A stretch of 64,000 bases of DNA from Roridomyces roridus (lineage: Eukaryota; Basidiomycota; Agaricomycetes; Agaricales; Mycenaceae). Location of the stretch: NCBI GenBank assembly GCA_029378245.1, contig JARKIF010000009.1:1-64000 (forward strand). The letters are read 5' to 3'. The translations under genes were made by a program, and so were the position numbers. The first letter of the stretch is position 1; the number at the start of each line of letters is the position of its first letter. The notes under the pieces are model-generated. The model worked only from the letters and a program-made list of their open reading frames with translations. It did not search any database and was not told where the DNA came from. Below, one piece after another: positions 20,681 through 31,689 of this stretch.

Positions 20681-21483
20681 TCAGTCGGCACGACTTTATT
20701 GCGACTCTACTACATGGGACTTGTACTTGGTAAGTCCATACTGGTATATCGCGACTTTATTGCAGCATTTGTCGCGCTCTTTATCGCGCCATAGGGAACC
20801 GGCCTCTATCCCCTCCAATTAGAATGGACACCGCCATGGAATGTCCTCTCCTATTAGAGGGCATATATAGGTCCCAGAGGTGGCGTAGTTAAGCAATCGC
20901 TATTGAAAATCTAAATGTTTGTTTGTTGGCTATTGTGTGTGTGACTTGAGTGTGAATCAGTGTGTTGGAATCAGTATCTGTTGGATTGTGTCGTACCGTG
21001 TGTCTGTCAAGGGTCATTTGTGTGTTCAGAGTTGTGAAGTGTTGGAATCTACGAAATCCGTGTTGTATCGGTCGCTGTCGTCTTCGGATACCAGTGTAAA
21101 AAGGGATCGAGAGACCCAAAAACCTGCTTTATTGCAAAACCCGGCTTTAGCCAAACTCAATCTATCTTTTGTGTTAGCTGTGAAGCTTTACCATCTACAA
21201 AACGCTTTAGAATCGTCATTCTTGGTTCATATCAAGGATCTCAATTCACAATACTTTGTTTCGACATCGTATCCGAGACTATATCACCCAATTCCCTACA
21301 ACCTTTACAAGGCCCTGTACTAGGGACTTATACTCGCCACATTCCCGCTATTCAATAGTTGTCACTCGCCCCGGAGCTTCGTGATTGGGTTAGTTGGATA
21401 TAGATTCGTCTGTCTCTCGACTCATCTGGTTAGATTCTTCGAGTGTTGTCGATTTCTATAGTAGGTTTAGAGCACATACATCA
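20681..21483 (-). mobile_element. Second, inverted copy of the LTR-like repeat, 0.8 kb
   Basis: On the minus strand it begins TGATGTATGTGCTC, like the insertion at 1223, and matches it over roughly 650 bp, including the TATAAG and AATAAA motifs and 'CTGGTATCCGAAGACGACAGCGACCG'. The remaining part differs from the first copy. GCGGGA flanks it on both sides (20675-20680 and 21484-21489), a likely 5-6-bp target duplication distinct from GCGC of the first copy. No coding sequence. It lies just downstream of the host KDZ stop codon. Confidence 0.6.
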
Positions 21484-21489
21484 GCGGGA

Positions 21490-22019
21490 CAGAACGACTT
21501 CCAAACCTGAGGGTCCTCCAGTGCCAGTCACTCAACCCACACACATCCTACATTCCCGGCGACCCAGACGTCCCAACATCTCTCTCTCCATACTTTGACA
21601 ATTCCATCCTTTGTCCCTCCTGACAGTCCTCAAGCAATAGAAAGAAGCCAGACTGCGCCGAGGAAAGAGCAAGAAGGTCGTTGTTTGGCTCTGCTTTGAT
21701 TCGTGATCGACGTCTTGATCTGCATCACTGATTTACCACGGTTGACATCTTGGTTGAATTCAAGCATTTCAATTTGCAAAGAGTACGTATCAATTCTGCC
21801 GAGGTATATGTAGTCAAAACAATTGCAGACGCCATTGCAGACCATCACGTACCCAGAACAATGCCACTTCAAACAAGTGTCCGCATTGAGCACAAGGGTC
21901 TTGACATCGAACGCCGGTACGTAAGTATGCCGGATGCTATTGTTGCCAGTTGTTGGCGACGTGTGAATGCATTTAAGATTGCCGGCTACAATCCCCCAGC
22001 TTCCTCCCTCTCCTCCATC
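21490..22019. other. Upstream region of the first seven-TM gene
   Basis: No supported gene. The antisense open frame here overlaps the real first exon at 22020 and has no features. Presumably promoter and 5' UTR. Confidence 0.4.
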
Positions 22020-23419
22020 ATGAGCACGAATTACACCGTCGACGCTGAGGAGTTCGAGTTTGTCGCCGAGCAATTCCTGAGCCTCATGGTTGAAACATGC
22101 GTGCGTGCATCACCTTCAATTCCGTGTTGCCTCTTTATCTTACGGTCGTCAAGGCTTCATTCGTTCTCTACGGCGAGTCCTGAATCGCTTTCTCACCAAG
22201 CCTGGGCAGCGGCCTAATCGGCCTCGCAGGATTCTATGTTCATTACTTCCTCTCCACCATCAGCAACCTTTCCCGACGCGTCCTTAATGGCCGACTACCA
22301 CTCCTAATAGCCATCTGGCTAATGCTCCTCTTTGCGACGACACACACCGTGCTGGGATTCACCCGGGATATTCTGTACTTTCGCTTTTTACAGGCGGTGG
22401 TGCGAGCTTCGCCCGGCGTGGATCAGACTTTCGAAAAGTCCCTGGCGCAGGGGCAGAATATTTTGTTTGCTGTGAATAAGTGGGTCGAGTTATGAAGCTG
22501 CCGACGACTTGAACCGACCATGTGTATTTCAGTTTGTTAACTGACACTTTCCTGCTCTACCGCTGTTATCTCGTCTGGAATCGTCGTATCTGGGTCACCA
22601 TCCTACCTGGAATGCTGATGATAGCAGCCTTCGGTGCGTGTATCCTTCTCCTCGTGCACTCATTTCAACCTTGCCCCTCCACAGTACCCGCGGTCCTCCA
22701 AAGCCTCGACCTCGCGTGGCAGTTCTCTCTCGCGGAGGACGTCGCCACCTTCGGCCTGGCCACTCTCACGAATATGATTCTCACAGGCCTCATCGGTGAG
22801 TGCTTCTTCACACTTGAATTTGAGCATCCCGTTGAACGCACAATGACAGCGGGCCGTATATGGTGGATGAGCCGCGAGGTATCGAACTATACCGAGACGT
22901 ATAGCAGCGTCTTCCAGAGGCGGTATGGTATTGCTATGCGGATCATGTACGTCTGCCTCTCGGTCCTTTCTATCGCCACCCAACTGAATTACCCGCAGCC
23001 TCGAATCGGGCGCCCTCTACTGCCTTTTTTCACTTACCCTCACTATAACCTCGCCATTCATGAGCGTAGCGGCGGGGTACGTCCGCAGTATCACCTTTGC
23101 TTTGGGATGGCAGATCTTGGTCAGTTCCTCAGCGACACCCGATGCTGACACCCCGTTGATTCATTCAAAGAACATAATCCCAACCGTTGCTCTTGTCCGC
23201 GGGGTACAACAACCCGACGACTGCGAGTCCGAGTCCGAATGTCTCGATATCGAGGCATCGCCGTCCTCGGCCTCCCATGGAATGCGCCCCCGAGGTGCAG
23301 CCGTTGTCGATCACAAAATGGTGTTCGCCCCAGCTTCGAGACCTCGGCTTGGAGCCCAGCCTTCGGACGTTTCTTCGCAGGTGATATACATTGGGAGGAA
23401 GTCCGAGGAGAGCGCCTAG
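22020..23419 (+). CDS. Seven-transmembrane protein, agaric-expanded family (copy 1)
   Basis: ATG 22020 ('MSTNYTVDAEEFEFVAEQFLSLMVET'). Exons then encode hydrophobic helices: 'SFVLYG'+'FYVHYFLSTI', 'RLPLLIAIWLMLLFATTHTVLGF', 'DTFLLYRCYLVWNRRIWVTILPGMLMIAAFG', 'LAWQFSLAEDVATFGLATLTNMILTGLI', 'AGRIWWMSREVSNYTETYSSVFQRRYGIAMRII' and 'LESGALYCLFSLTLTITSPFM', with a cytosolic-looking tail ending 'VSSQVIYIGRKSEESA'. The 'LLYRCYLVW' and 'AGRIWW' blocks are typical of a large agaricomycete membrane-protein family of unknown function. One intron (donor near 22167) seems to use GC instead of GT; paralogue 2 has GT there. It probably sits in the plasma membrane as a sensor or receptor, but no ligand is known. 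It faces a paralogue tail to tail. Confidence 0.75.
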
Positions 23420-23725
23420 CACTTAGTCTGGTGGTTGAATCAAAGAATCGCGGGTTCAATTTGTATCGATATTATTGTAATATAGGAAGAATGGAAGCGA
23501 TTGGGAGCCATATCGAATTTCGGATGCCACGGACTTAAGGCGTAGAAATAGGTGAAACTGGACACACGTGGATTCGACACTTGATGGCACGGATTTAAAT
23601 GCTATTTGCGGGTGTACAGAGCACGCTGCCCGTCAGACTGCTGAATGAAAGAAAATTCAACCAGAACCGCTATTCAAGTGATCTCTAATTATACAGACAT
23701 TACATTTTCTTTTCGTCGCTACTCC

Positions 23726-25134
23726 CTACACGGCGCTCTCCCCTGATTTCCTCCTTATATAGATGACCTCCGACGACACGTCTGAAGGTTGAGTGCTATT
23801 TGCATTGGCTGATCTAGGGCCTAGGTTGACGAAAACCAGAGGGTGATCGCCTTCCTCACCCGGTGAGGATTCGCCATCTTCAGAATGTTGAGTCCCCCGG
23901 ACAAGGGCTACAGTTGGTATTATGTTCTGGGGAGTGTTCATCGTTATGTCAGGGTGAAAAGACAGGAAACTGACGACAATCTGCCATCCCAGCGCGAAGA
24001 GAATGCTGTGGAAGTACCATCCGCCCCCAGTGGTCAGCGGTGTAGTCACTGTGAGCAAGATGGAAGTGACGCAGTAAAGAGCGCCGGATTCTAAGCTGTG
24101 GAGTAACTCAAGAGTCAGCAACGACTGGGGAGGTTTGAGCAAGCCATACATTATTTTCATAGCCGTCCCGTAACGCGTTCGGAAAACGCTATCATAGGTT
24201 TCGGTGTAATGTGATACCTCGTGCTTCATCCACCATACTCGGCCCGCTGTCGACAAATTTCTCGTTACAACAACGTTACGCAGGGAGTCGAGGAACTGCA
24301 CCCACCAATGAGCCCAGTGAGAAGCACGTTTGTCACGGTTGCCATCAGAAAGGTGGAGAGACTCTCCAGGAGTGAGAAATGATAGTTCAGGACTAGGCTT
24401 TGTAGAAGTCCCGGTACTGGCGAGAGGAGGCAAGAGTCAGATGTATATTTGAACATGCAAATTGAGGCTCACCGAAGGCAGCTATCATGAGCATCCCGGG
24501 GATAAGGATGACCCGTACACGACAGTTCCAGATTAGATAGCAGCGGTAGAGCTATGACTCTCAGCTCCAGTTGGTCGTACTCCAACGAATCAACTCACCA
24601 GAAAAGTGTCTGTTAGCAAGCTGGGTATTGTCAGTGAAACTCAGAGGCGTACTATTCAACTCAACTCACTTGTTGGCAGCAAAGAGAATATTCTGTGTCA
24701 TCGCCAGAATGTTGTATTTGCGGAAAAGCGGATCTTCTGACCACGGGATGTACGCCCGCACCAACTTTTGAATATAGCGGAAATACAGGATGTCCCGTGT
24801 GAAGCCGAGGACGGCGTGCGTCGTGCCGAGGAGAAGCATAACCCAAATTGCTATCAAGAGAGGGATTTGTGCCTTGGTTATACGGCGCGAAAGGGGGCGG
24901 ATTGTGGAGAAGAAGTAGTGAACATAGAATCCTGTGTATCGATTCATCAGGCTGCCGTGGTGTAGTGGTTACCCATACCATAGAGAATGAATGAGGCCTG
25001 GAGACGAGTCAGCCTTGGATGACTTTCAACATTAAGGCAAATTCACGTACAGATGTTTCAATCATCAAGCCAAAAAATTGCTCGCAGACGAAATCAAACC
25101 GAACAGCATCGATTGTATAGTTCGTATCACTCAT
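23726..25134 (-). CDS. Seven-transmembrane protein, agaric-expanded family (copy 2)
   Basis: ATG 25134 on the minus strand ('MSDTNYTIDAVRFDFVCEQFFGLMIETS'). The exon order matches copy 1: 'FYVHYFFSTIRPLSRRITKAQIPLLIAIWVMLLLGTTHAVLGFTRDILYFRYIQKLVRAY', 'NILFAANK', then a helix containing 'LLYRCYLIWNCRVRVILIPGMLMIAAF', 'LLQSLVLNYHFSLLESLSTFLMATVTNVLLTGLI', 'AGRVWWMKHEVSHYTETYDSVFRTRYGTAMKIM', 'LESGALYCVTSILLTVTTPL' and 'ILFALGWQIV'. The tail ends 'VSSEVIYIRRKSGESAV'. About six short introns. Similarity to copy 1 runs the whole length, so the pair arose by inverted duplication. Function unknown beyond membrane location. Confidence 0.75.
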
Positions 25135-26060
25135 GGGCGGAAATGAGGCAAGGAGAGACAGCTGGGAGCTCGAAGCGGAGAGTATAAGTAACAGTCCTCA
25201 AACAGTGTGCTCGCTGTCGCGACGCCACGGTCGACGTGCGTTCTTTTCGGATCTGCACCCGACGTCCCTTGTATTTCCTTGTACTTGATGTGGCATTGTT
25301 CTCCGTTCGAAATGAGTCGTAAGAATGAATTGTACCCGTCAACCCTGGAGTCCTCACTTTGAAGGGTTGCTCTTTGAGCCGTGGGAATTGCGCCGGGCCG
25401 GATCACTGACGCGATCTATTCAAAAAGTGTTCCGAGTCAGACCCTCAGTCTCCTTGATGCTTGTGGAGGGTTTCGTGAGTGCAAAATCCATCGGAGACGA
25501 GATGCCATCTCATCTTGAAGTTGTCAACAAGTTGCGCAGATTCATGCCGGAGCGATTTTCAAAGGAGGTTTTAGGTAGGCACGCTGGGCATGAGTCTAAG
25601 GCGAGAGGACCCTAGTAAGTAATTCACGGCCAGACGCCATTAGCTGGAATGTATCTTGTTGCAACTCTCAGTCCCCTACTCTGTCAAGAGGAGGGGTCTG
25701 TGGGGCTGAATATGTGATCTCCAGCCAAAGTTTCCGATCAAATCACATAATCCGGATGAGGTCAACAGGCTTCACACGAGAGCACCTGACCCCGATATCA
25801 TTGACCCACATTGATCCCCGGACATTTCTAACTGGCCGATCATGATCACATCACACCTCCCAGGCCGGCCAGCCGGCAGGGCTCGGCATAAAATTAGCCA
25901 GCTCCCGGTTGAGTCCCGACTCCCGACTCCTGGCCTCTCACTGAAATTGAATGCAAGAAATCAGATACATCAGAGTAGGGGAACGGCGCTCGCGCCGCTA
26001 TGGATTAAGTACTGCCGACACAATCAATTGATTCTGTACGGGCTGACGAAGACTTTTTTC
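25135..26060. other. Intergenic
   Basis: No supported gene. Open frames at 25325-25615 and 25842-26120 carry no recognisable motif and lack homologues in the window. Confidence 0.45.
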
Positions 26061-26061
26061 T

Positions 26062-27700
26062 CTTCCACCGCTCCGTCAATGCTGTCGATGCAGCGTGGCC
26101 TCCAAGTCCCGAGCTTGTGAACCTACTTTGCTCTCATCTTTACGAGGTCAAATCTCCATACTTTCACCGGAGTCCCGAGCTCGGCTCCTCGGACGGACTC
26201 GGGTTCGAAGATCTTTTCCAAGCACGCGCTCGCGCTGATGTGGAACTTGGCGACCTTTGAAATCCTCTTGTCCTGTCTCCCCTCGGACTGCTACAAGGTA
26301 TCCACGTACCATGTCAGTAACCTCACGACCAACACCCACGAGACGAGACTGATCGTGGTATGTACTCGTTGACATCCAGTCCTGGTCAGCGAATGATGAT
26401 TTTCAGAGCTTGAAACGCCCTTTGGATGACTCGGACTTCGACCGTATTCGCTTCTACGCTCCGTTCATCCGAAATCTGTGGTGTGGTTATCAATCGTCTC
26501 TTTCGTTCAGCTCCAGCTTCCTTGGTTTCACGAAAACCCACTCCCGAATCTTCGGGGTCTCTACTGGGTGCACGGAGACCATGACTTCCACCAGATAGAA
26601 TTCTTCCTCTCCCCCCACCTCACGACATTCCACATCGCCCCCCCTTCACTCGCCGCCCTGACATTTATATTGGCACTTCCTCGACGGGTGCCCCAGTTGG
26701 CAAATTTGGCTCTCTTCACCGAGTTGGACGGTGTTCCGCCTCTGGAGATCTCCGCCGTCCCCACTGTGTCGGCGTGCCTGCGCGGCTTGCGTGCTATCGA
26801 GAGTCTGACTCTGGCCACAGACACGCTCGACGCACCGGCGCTCGAACATCTTGCCAGACTCCCGAGCCTCCGTCGTCTGGACTTGTCCGGTGTCCCGGCG
26901 GATTTGAAGCCGTTGGGCGGCGAGACGGCTTATTTTACATCGCTGAAAACGCTGCACTTCGCATCCGATATCCTATCTCCAAGCCGTTTCCTTGAATGGT
27001 GCCCCAAAAAGCTCCCGCGTGCGAAGTTCTCCGCCGAGATCTCAAAAGCTGCCACAGCGCAGGAAGTCCAGCATATGCTTTCCGTGGCTGTGGATGGAAT
27101 CGTGGATTCCTCCTTGAGGGACTTCTCCCTCCACAACGCCAACATCACCGGATTGGACCAAGCAATACATCTCATCTCATCCTTATCCCTCCGCACCCTG
27201 TTCGTTTTCACGAACATTACATCCCTTGTCATTGTGTCGGTCTTCGGGATCGACCTCGACGAGGCCAGTGACCGACATGGCTCGTTCCTGGCCTCGAAGC
27301 AAAAGGTCGGAGCTTCGATCCTACCGCGGCACGCCCGCTTCCCGTGCAACGCTCCAGTGTCTAGAGGTTAGTAAAAGAGTGCCCGCATCTCACTCACCTC
27401 GGTATCGCCTTCGATGCGAGCTCTGTTCCAAAACTACAGGTCGGAGTGCGAGGCAATGGTTCTTCCACCATTACGAGTACGAGTCTGAGGCACCTCGATG
27501 TCGGCGCCTCACCAATCTCACGTCCGACCTCCGTCGCCAAATGGATGAAGCATGTTTTCCCTAGGTTGGTGGGTATCAAGAGGCTCACTGAGGGGTTGGG
27601 GAAAGGGCAGACTGAGGCGAGCGAGGGATTGGTGGACGGGGCGGTTAGGTATGGTCGGCATTGGAAGGTGCTGAGTATCTTGACCGATCGTAAATTGAGA
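26062..27700 (+). pseudogene. F-box/LRR-type protein, frameshifted copy
   Basis: Related to the F-box genes at 27.7 and 59.9 kb. The N-terminal F-box part reads 'VNAVDAAWPPSPELVNLLCSHLYEVKSP', then in another frame 'SKIFSKHALALMWNLATFEILLSCLPSDCYK'. After an intron, 'LKRPLDDSDFDRIRFYAPFIRNL' continues in a shifted frame as 'PWFHENPLPNLRGLYWVHGDHDFHQIEFFLSP', then leucine-rich blocks ('VSACLRGLRAIESLTLA', 'LARLPSLRRLDLSGVPADL'). Near 27260 the frame shifts again ('VTDMARSW..'), and the C-terminal 'SLRHLDVGASPISRPTSVAKWMKHVFPRLVGIKRL' lies in yet another frame. At least three frame changes make a functional product unlikely. It converges on the minus-strand paralogue ending at 27735. Confidence 0.7.
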
Positions 27701-27734
27701 GTTCAATTTAACCTAGACGACAATCAAATTTTCA

Positions 27735-29492
27735 TTACACCCGCGCCCTATGTTCCGCAAATGACTGTAAAAGAGACTTGACCTCCCTCCAAACATGGAC
27801 ACTGGGGTAGGCTCTCTCCCATCCCTTGACATTATACTCGAAGACCGCATCACCCGCAGCTGTGGCACTAACATGCTTCAAGCTCGGAAAGATGGCCGCC
27901 ATGAACTCGGCAATGGGCTGAGCCGACTCGGCCTCGCGATGGGTGGGCGAGGTTGCGACGATAAGCGACTCCAAGCTCTTTTGGCGAACGTCGAGGGGAG
28001 CTGGACCGGGACTTGGACTGAGCCTCGCGTCGAACGTCATGCAGAGCCAGACGAGATTCGGGCAGTACTCGGCAAACGCCCGGAGACAGCCAACGCTCGC
28101 CCGGGGTGCGCGATTGCCAGAATGCGCCAGCAACTCGAGGCGCTCGATACGACGCCATGAACGTGCCATATCTTCCACAGTATTGTCGTCCAAATCGACC
28201 CCGGTATCCGACTGGATGGTCACGCGCGTGATGTTGGCGAAACAGAAGAGTTGGCGGAGGGACGGGGCGCGGATGGACTGCGTGGCGTGGTCGGGGTGGT
28301 GATTCGGGTGGGTTTCGAACCCGCCGTAGAAACTAAAGCTACGCATTGAGGTATGGGATAAACCGCCGGCAGCGGCGACGAACAAACGGTGTGTTTCGTC
28401 TGGTGTGGAACGGATGCAGTAGATGAACAATTTGGTAAGGGGGATGTCGATACACCATTCGAGCAAGCAGGACGCCTGGTCGGTTCCAGAGTTAAAATGG
28501 AGTGTCTGTAAGGAGGGAAAGAACGGTTGGTCGTGTGTGGGGATGTTGGAAGGGATCTTGTCTACCCGCAAAGAGCGGAGACTCGGAATTCCAGACACAT
28601 GTCTGAAAGCTTCGTGGTCAAGCTCGTGGACCACCAATGTCTGAAGAAAATGCAGACCGCGCAGGCACGCCGAGACGGCGGAGTTCATTTGCTCCATAGC
28701 CCCCTCAGGGTCATTGGGCCCGGGAAGATTGGTAGTGGGAAATGTCACGTCCCTCAACTGCGGGAAGCGATTGGCCAGGCTGTACGGATATTCGAGGTCG
28801 CTGAGAGACAGGTAGGGGATGCTAATCATGGTGAGCTCGGGGGAGAGAAAGTCCTCGATGTAGGGAAACTGGTCGTGGAAGTGCTCCCAGCAGATTCCTC
28901 GCAGATTCGGTAGCTTGTTCCGCGAGAACCAGGAGCTACTATCTCCTGCGACTTGGAAAACGGAAGCGAAATCGAGACCGCCAACGAAAGAGGAGAGGAA
29001 TTTGATGTGTGGCGCATAGAAAAGGATACGCTCGAAATCCTCGTCGCGCAGGGGGCGCAGCACTTTCTGCGAATAGTGTGAGTGCTAATTGTTTGATCTA
29101 GTACATGGTACTACATACCAGGGTGAATTCGCGGCTTTGGAAGAGGTTATGGCCGAAAGAGTCTGCTGGGAGACCACCCCGGAGGATGTCCTGAGAATAG
29201 CCAGCAGGGTCAATACTAATGGTTTGATTTAATAGATAGTACTACATACGATCACGAATTCCTGGAATTCGGTTGTTTCGAAAGAGTCTGCTGGGAGACA
29301 ACCTTGGAGGAGATTCTCCAGAGTCACGGAACTCCAAATGAGGGAGATTGCGTGGCTGAAGACCGACGAAGTTCTGGCCAGGGTAACGAGCTCTTTGGCG
29401 TTCTTGGTCGGTTCCCATTCAGTCCGTCGCTCGATGTTAACATGGGAGCACAAAAGTTCCACAAGCTCCGGTATCTGGAAGAAACGATGCAT
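27735..29492 (-). CDS. F-box/LRR-type protein with a duplicated exon
   Basis: ATG 29492 in an ACCACC-ATG context. Exon 1 gives the F-box-like 'MHRFFQIPELVELLCSHVNIERRTEW..LVTLARTSSVFSHAISLIWSSVTLENLLQGCLPADSFETT'. A 72-nt exon follows ('DILRGGLPADSFGHNLFQSREFTL'), repeating the end of exon 1. The main exon starts 'KVLRPLRDEDFERILFYAPHIKFL' and carries leucine-rich segments such as 'LPNLRGICWEHFHDQFPYIEDFLSPELTMISIPYLSL', 'VSACLRGLHFLQTLVV', 'IPSLRSLRVDKIPSN', 'LRQLFCFANITRVTI' and 'CLRAFAEYCPNLVWLCMTFDARL', ending 'AEHRARV'. F-box proteins link substrates to Skp1-Cullin ubiquitin ligases; the target is unknown. Frame intact; about 500 residues. Confidence 0.78.
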
Positions 29493-29589
29493 GGTGGTAA
29501 GAGTGCGAGAAGGAACAAACAAGATGCAACAGGGACGCGGAACAATGATCCGATTTGTTTCGCAACTTACATAGACCGCTTCGCCACGG

Positions 29590-29950
29590 TGAAAGTTGGC
29601 ATGGACCGCGTCCGCCCCTCGTTCTCTGAGATTTTGGTCCTGACCGCGGCACGCCCGCTCCAGTTTCAAGAGGTACTAGCGAAAGAGTGCCCGCATCTCG
29701 GCCCGAGCTCTGTTCCGAATTGCGCGTCGACGTCGGTGACAGTGCTGTGGGCGAGGTTGCCACGATAAGGGATTCCAAGTTCTTTTGGACATCGGCGACT
29801 CGTCGAGGGGAGCTGGACCGGGACTTGGACTGAACCTCGCGTCGAACGTAATACAGAGCCAGACGAGGTTCGGGCAGTACTCGGCAAACGCCCGGAGGCA
29901 GCCCTGAGCCAACGCTCGCCCGGGGTGCGGGATTGCCAAATTGAAATACT
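29590..29950. pseudogene. Chimeric F-box fragment
   Basis: Two scraps in opposite senses lie side by side. At about 29640-29730 (plus) GCGGCACGCCCGCT..GAAAGAGTGCCCGCATCTC..CGAGCTCTGTTCC matches 27330-27430 of the broken plus-strand copy. At about 29740-29940 (minus) 'GCLRAFAEYCPNLVWLCITFDARFSPSPGPAPLD' matches the C-terminal part of the 27.7-kb gene. No start, F-box or continuous frame, so it is a rearrangement remnant. Confidence 0.6.
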
Positions 29951-30299
29951 ACTGGTGTTTACCTTCGTCATCAGTTTGCAAAAGGCTGTTCCGTTGGCTA
30001 GGTATCCAACCAAGGTCCCAAAATCCCATTGTTCTCCTGTGAGGCAGTACTTCGTCGCCAGGATACACCATCGAGCCCACCTCGGGCATCCCTCGGGCAT
30101 CCTTGTTCCTCCATCTCATTGGTTTCTGCCTTAGCAACGAGACTCCCGGTCGTATACACCGCCTTCAACCTTGACCGAGATCCCCGAAATGAGCTAGGTA
30201 AGCCTCACATACAAGGTAGACGCGTCTGGCAGAAGTACGCGACGCGTTGCGTTGTCGTTGTTTGGTCTGATCCGTATCAGCCCCGCGCCCTCGCAATCT
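29951..30299. other. Upstream region of the MYND gene
   Basis: No independent gene recognised. A donor-like GTAAGC near 30200 and an acceptor-like CTCTCAG near 30309 suggest an untranslated or short first exon of the MYND gene lies here. Confidence 0.4.
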
Positions 30300-31334
30300 T
30301 TCTCTCAGTGCACGCTAGAAATTCGTGAATTTGGCCATCTGGCCGTTTTCCTCGCCCGCCTGTGTCACCCGTGCTTCAACTCCGTCTTGGTCGAACTTCG
30401 ATCGGCACTCGACGATATGTATGCACATATGGATCAAACCCGAGCTCAAGATTGCGAAGCGTGGGATGCTTGGCAGAGCTTTATGAGCACGTCTGATCTG
30501 TTCTTATCAATGCTGGAGGCCCACGAGTCCGGAGATCGGTTACCTATGCCGGCCTGCGACAACGTCGAGGTGAGTAAAGCTGGTCTGCTTAATCTGGACC
30601 AACTGACCCGTTCTTAGTGCGACAAGTTCGTGTCTGCGAACGGAGACTTGAAACGCTGTTCGTGCTGTGAGAGTGTGTATTACTGCTCCGCGGATTGTCA
30701 ACGCCTCGATTGGAGGAGGGGCCATCGGAAAACCTGTGCTGCGATCCGATCTCACTCTCTTGGTGCGCTCTGTTCTTGTGGTTTAATAATCAAACTGAAC
30801 GTGGTGCATACTGCAGAGAATCCCGATTTCCTCACCTCTCGGGATCGATCTTTCCTCCGCACCATAGTACACAAAATATACAAGACGCAGGCCTTGAACA
30901 TCTTCTTGGTGCAACTAGGCGTCATGAAAGAGTCTCTGATTCTCCCAACGGAGTGTGTCACCATCTTGAAGTACACGGGCGCAAATTTCGACATCACGTC
31001 GTCACCGGCGAATCCTGAACTTTACCTCCATAATAGTGCCATCCCCGTTGGACCGATGTGGCAAGACCAATTATCCCGTGCTCTGGCCAGCAATCATCGA
31101 ATTCATCTGCATGTCATTGTGTTCCCTCGGGCTCAGGAACAGATGCTGGCCAAGATTGTTCCGGTGCGCAGACCCAATGCGGCAGTGTGGGACGGGCTTC
31201 ATGCCTTGGTGCAAGAAATGCCGGAAGGCAAAGAGCCACACAAAGGGCGACGCGAGTGGAGTGCGGGCCCTGAAATAGTTGCCAAGGTCGAGGCACTTAT
31301 TCGTGCCACTATTGCAAAGGACGAAGTGTACTAG
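30300..31334 (+). CDS. MYND-type zinc-finger protein
   Basis: The 5' end is uncertain: the frame is open from about 30310 ('CTLEIREFGHLAVFLARLCHPCFNSVLVELRSALDD'), and the first ATG in it is 30417. An intron (30570-30617) joins 'PACDNVE' to 'CDKFVSANGDLKRCSCCESVYYCSADCQRLDWRRGHRKTC', a MYND finger with the CxxC, CxxC, YYCSxxCQ, WxxGHxxxC pattern. A further in-frame intron (about 30763-30816) is likely before 'ENPDFLTSRDRSFLR'. The C-terminal ~170 residues ('IFLVQLGVMKESLILPTECVTILKYTG', 'ALASNHRIHLHVIVFPRAQEQ') form a globular domain I do not recognise. MYND fingers mediate protein-protein contacts, often with proline-rich partners. It ends at 31334. Confidence 0.75.
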
Positions 31335-31689
31335 GTAACCTGCATCTTCTGTGAAATTACAAAGGTGATTAATCCACGACACAGTTGGACCGGGGCATAC
31401 AACGAATCTACCAAGAAGCCATTACTTTTGAATGTATCTTGATTTTCTGGAACGGCGAGGAATGGACCCAGCTGGTTGACTTGTTTTCGAGTCAACCATC
31501 CCCGATCGAACGCCTCGGCTGCCAGGTCGATTTAAACTGATGAGTACGCAGGTCTTGTTGAAGACGTCCTATGGCCAGAGGGTGCTACTTCTACCTCGGA
31601 ACTATAACACACTGACGAGGTGCGAGTTGATTTGCTAGTCAGCGTCTGTAAGAGACTACCTCGGAACTGCCTCTTGCGGTCTTGGTTTC
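31335..31689. other. Short intergenic stretch, partly Helitron remnant
   Basis: Mostly nothing recognisable. The last ~100 bp are probably degenerate sequence continuous with the helicase scrap that follows. Confidence 0.35.

Noticed and set aside
21630..22073. 147-residue minus-strand frame upstream of the first seven-TM gene
   Set aside because: Overlaps the well-supported first exon of the plus-strand gene and has no features of its own.
24950..24985. tRNA A-box-like GTGGTGTAGTGGTTA
   Set aside because: It lies in an intron of the second seven-TM gene; no B-box or cloverleaf follows.
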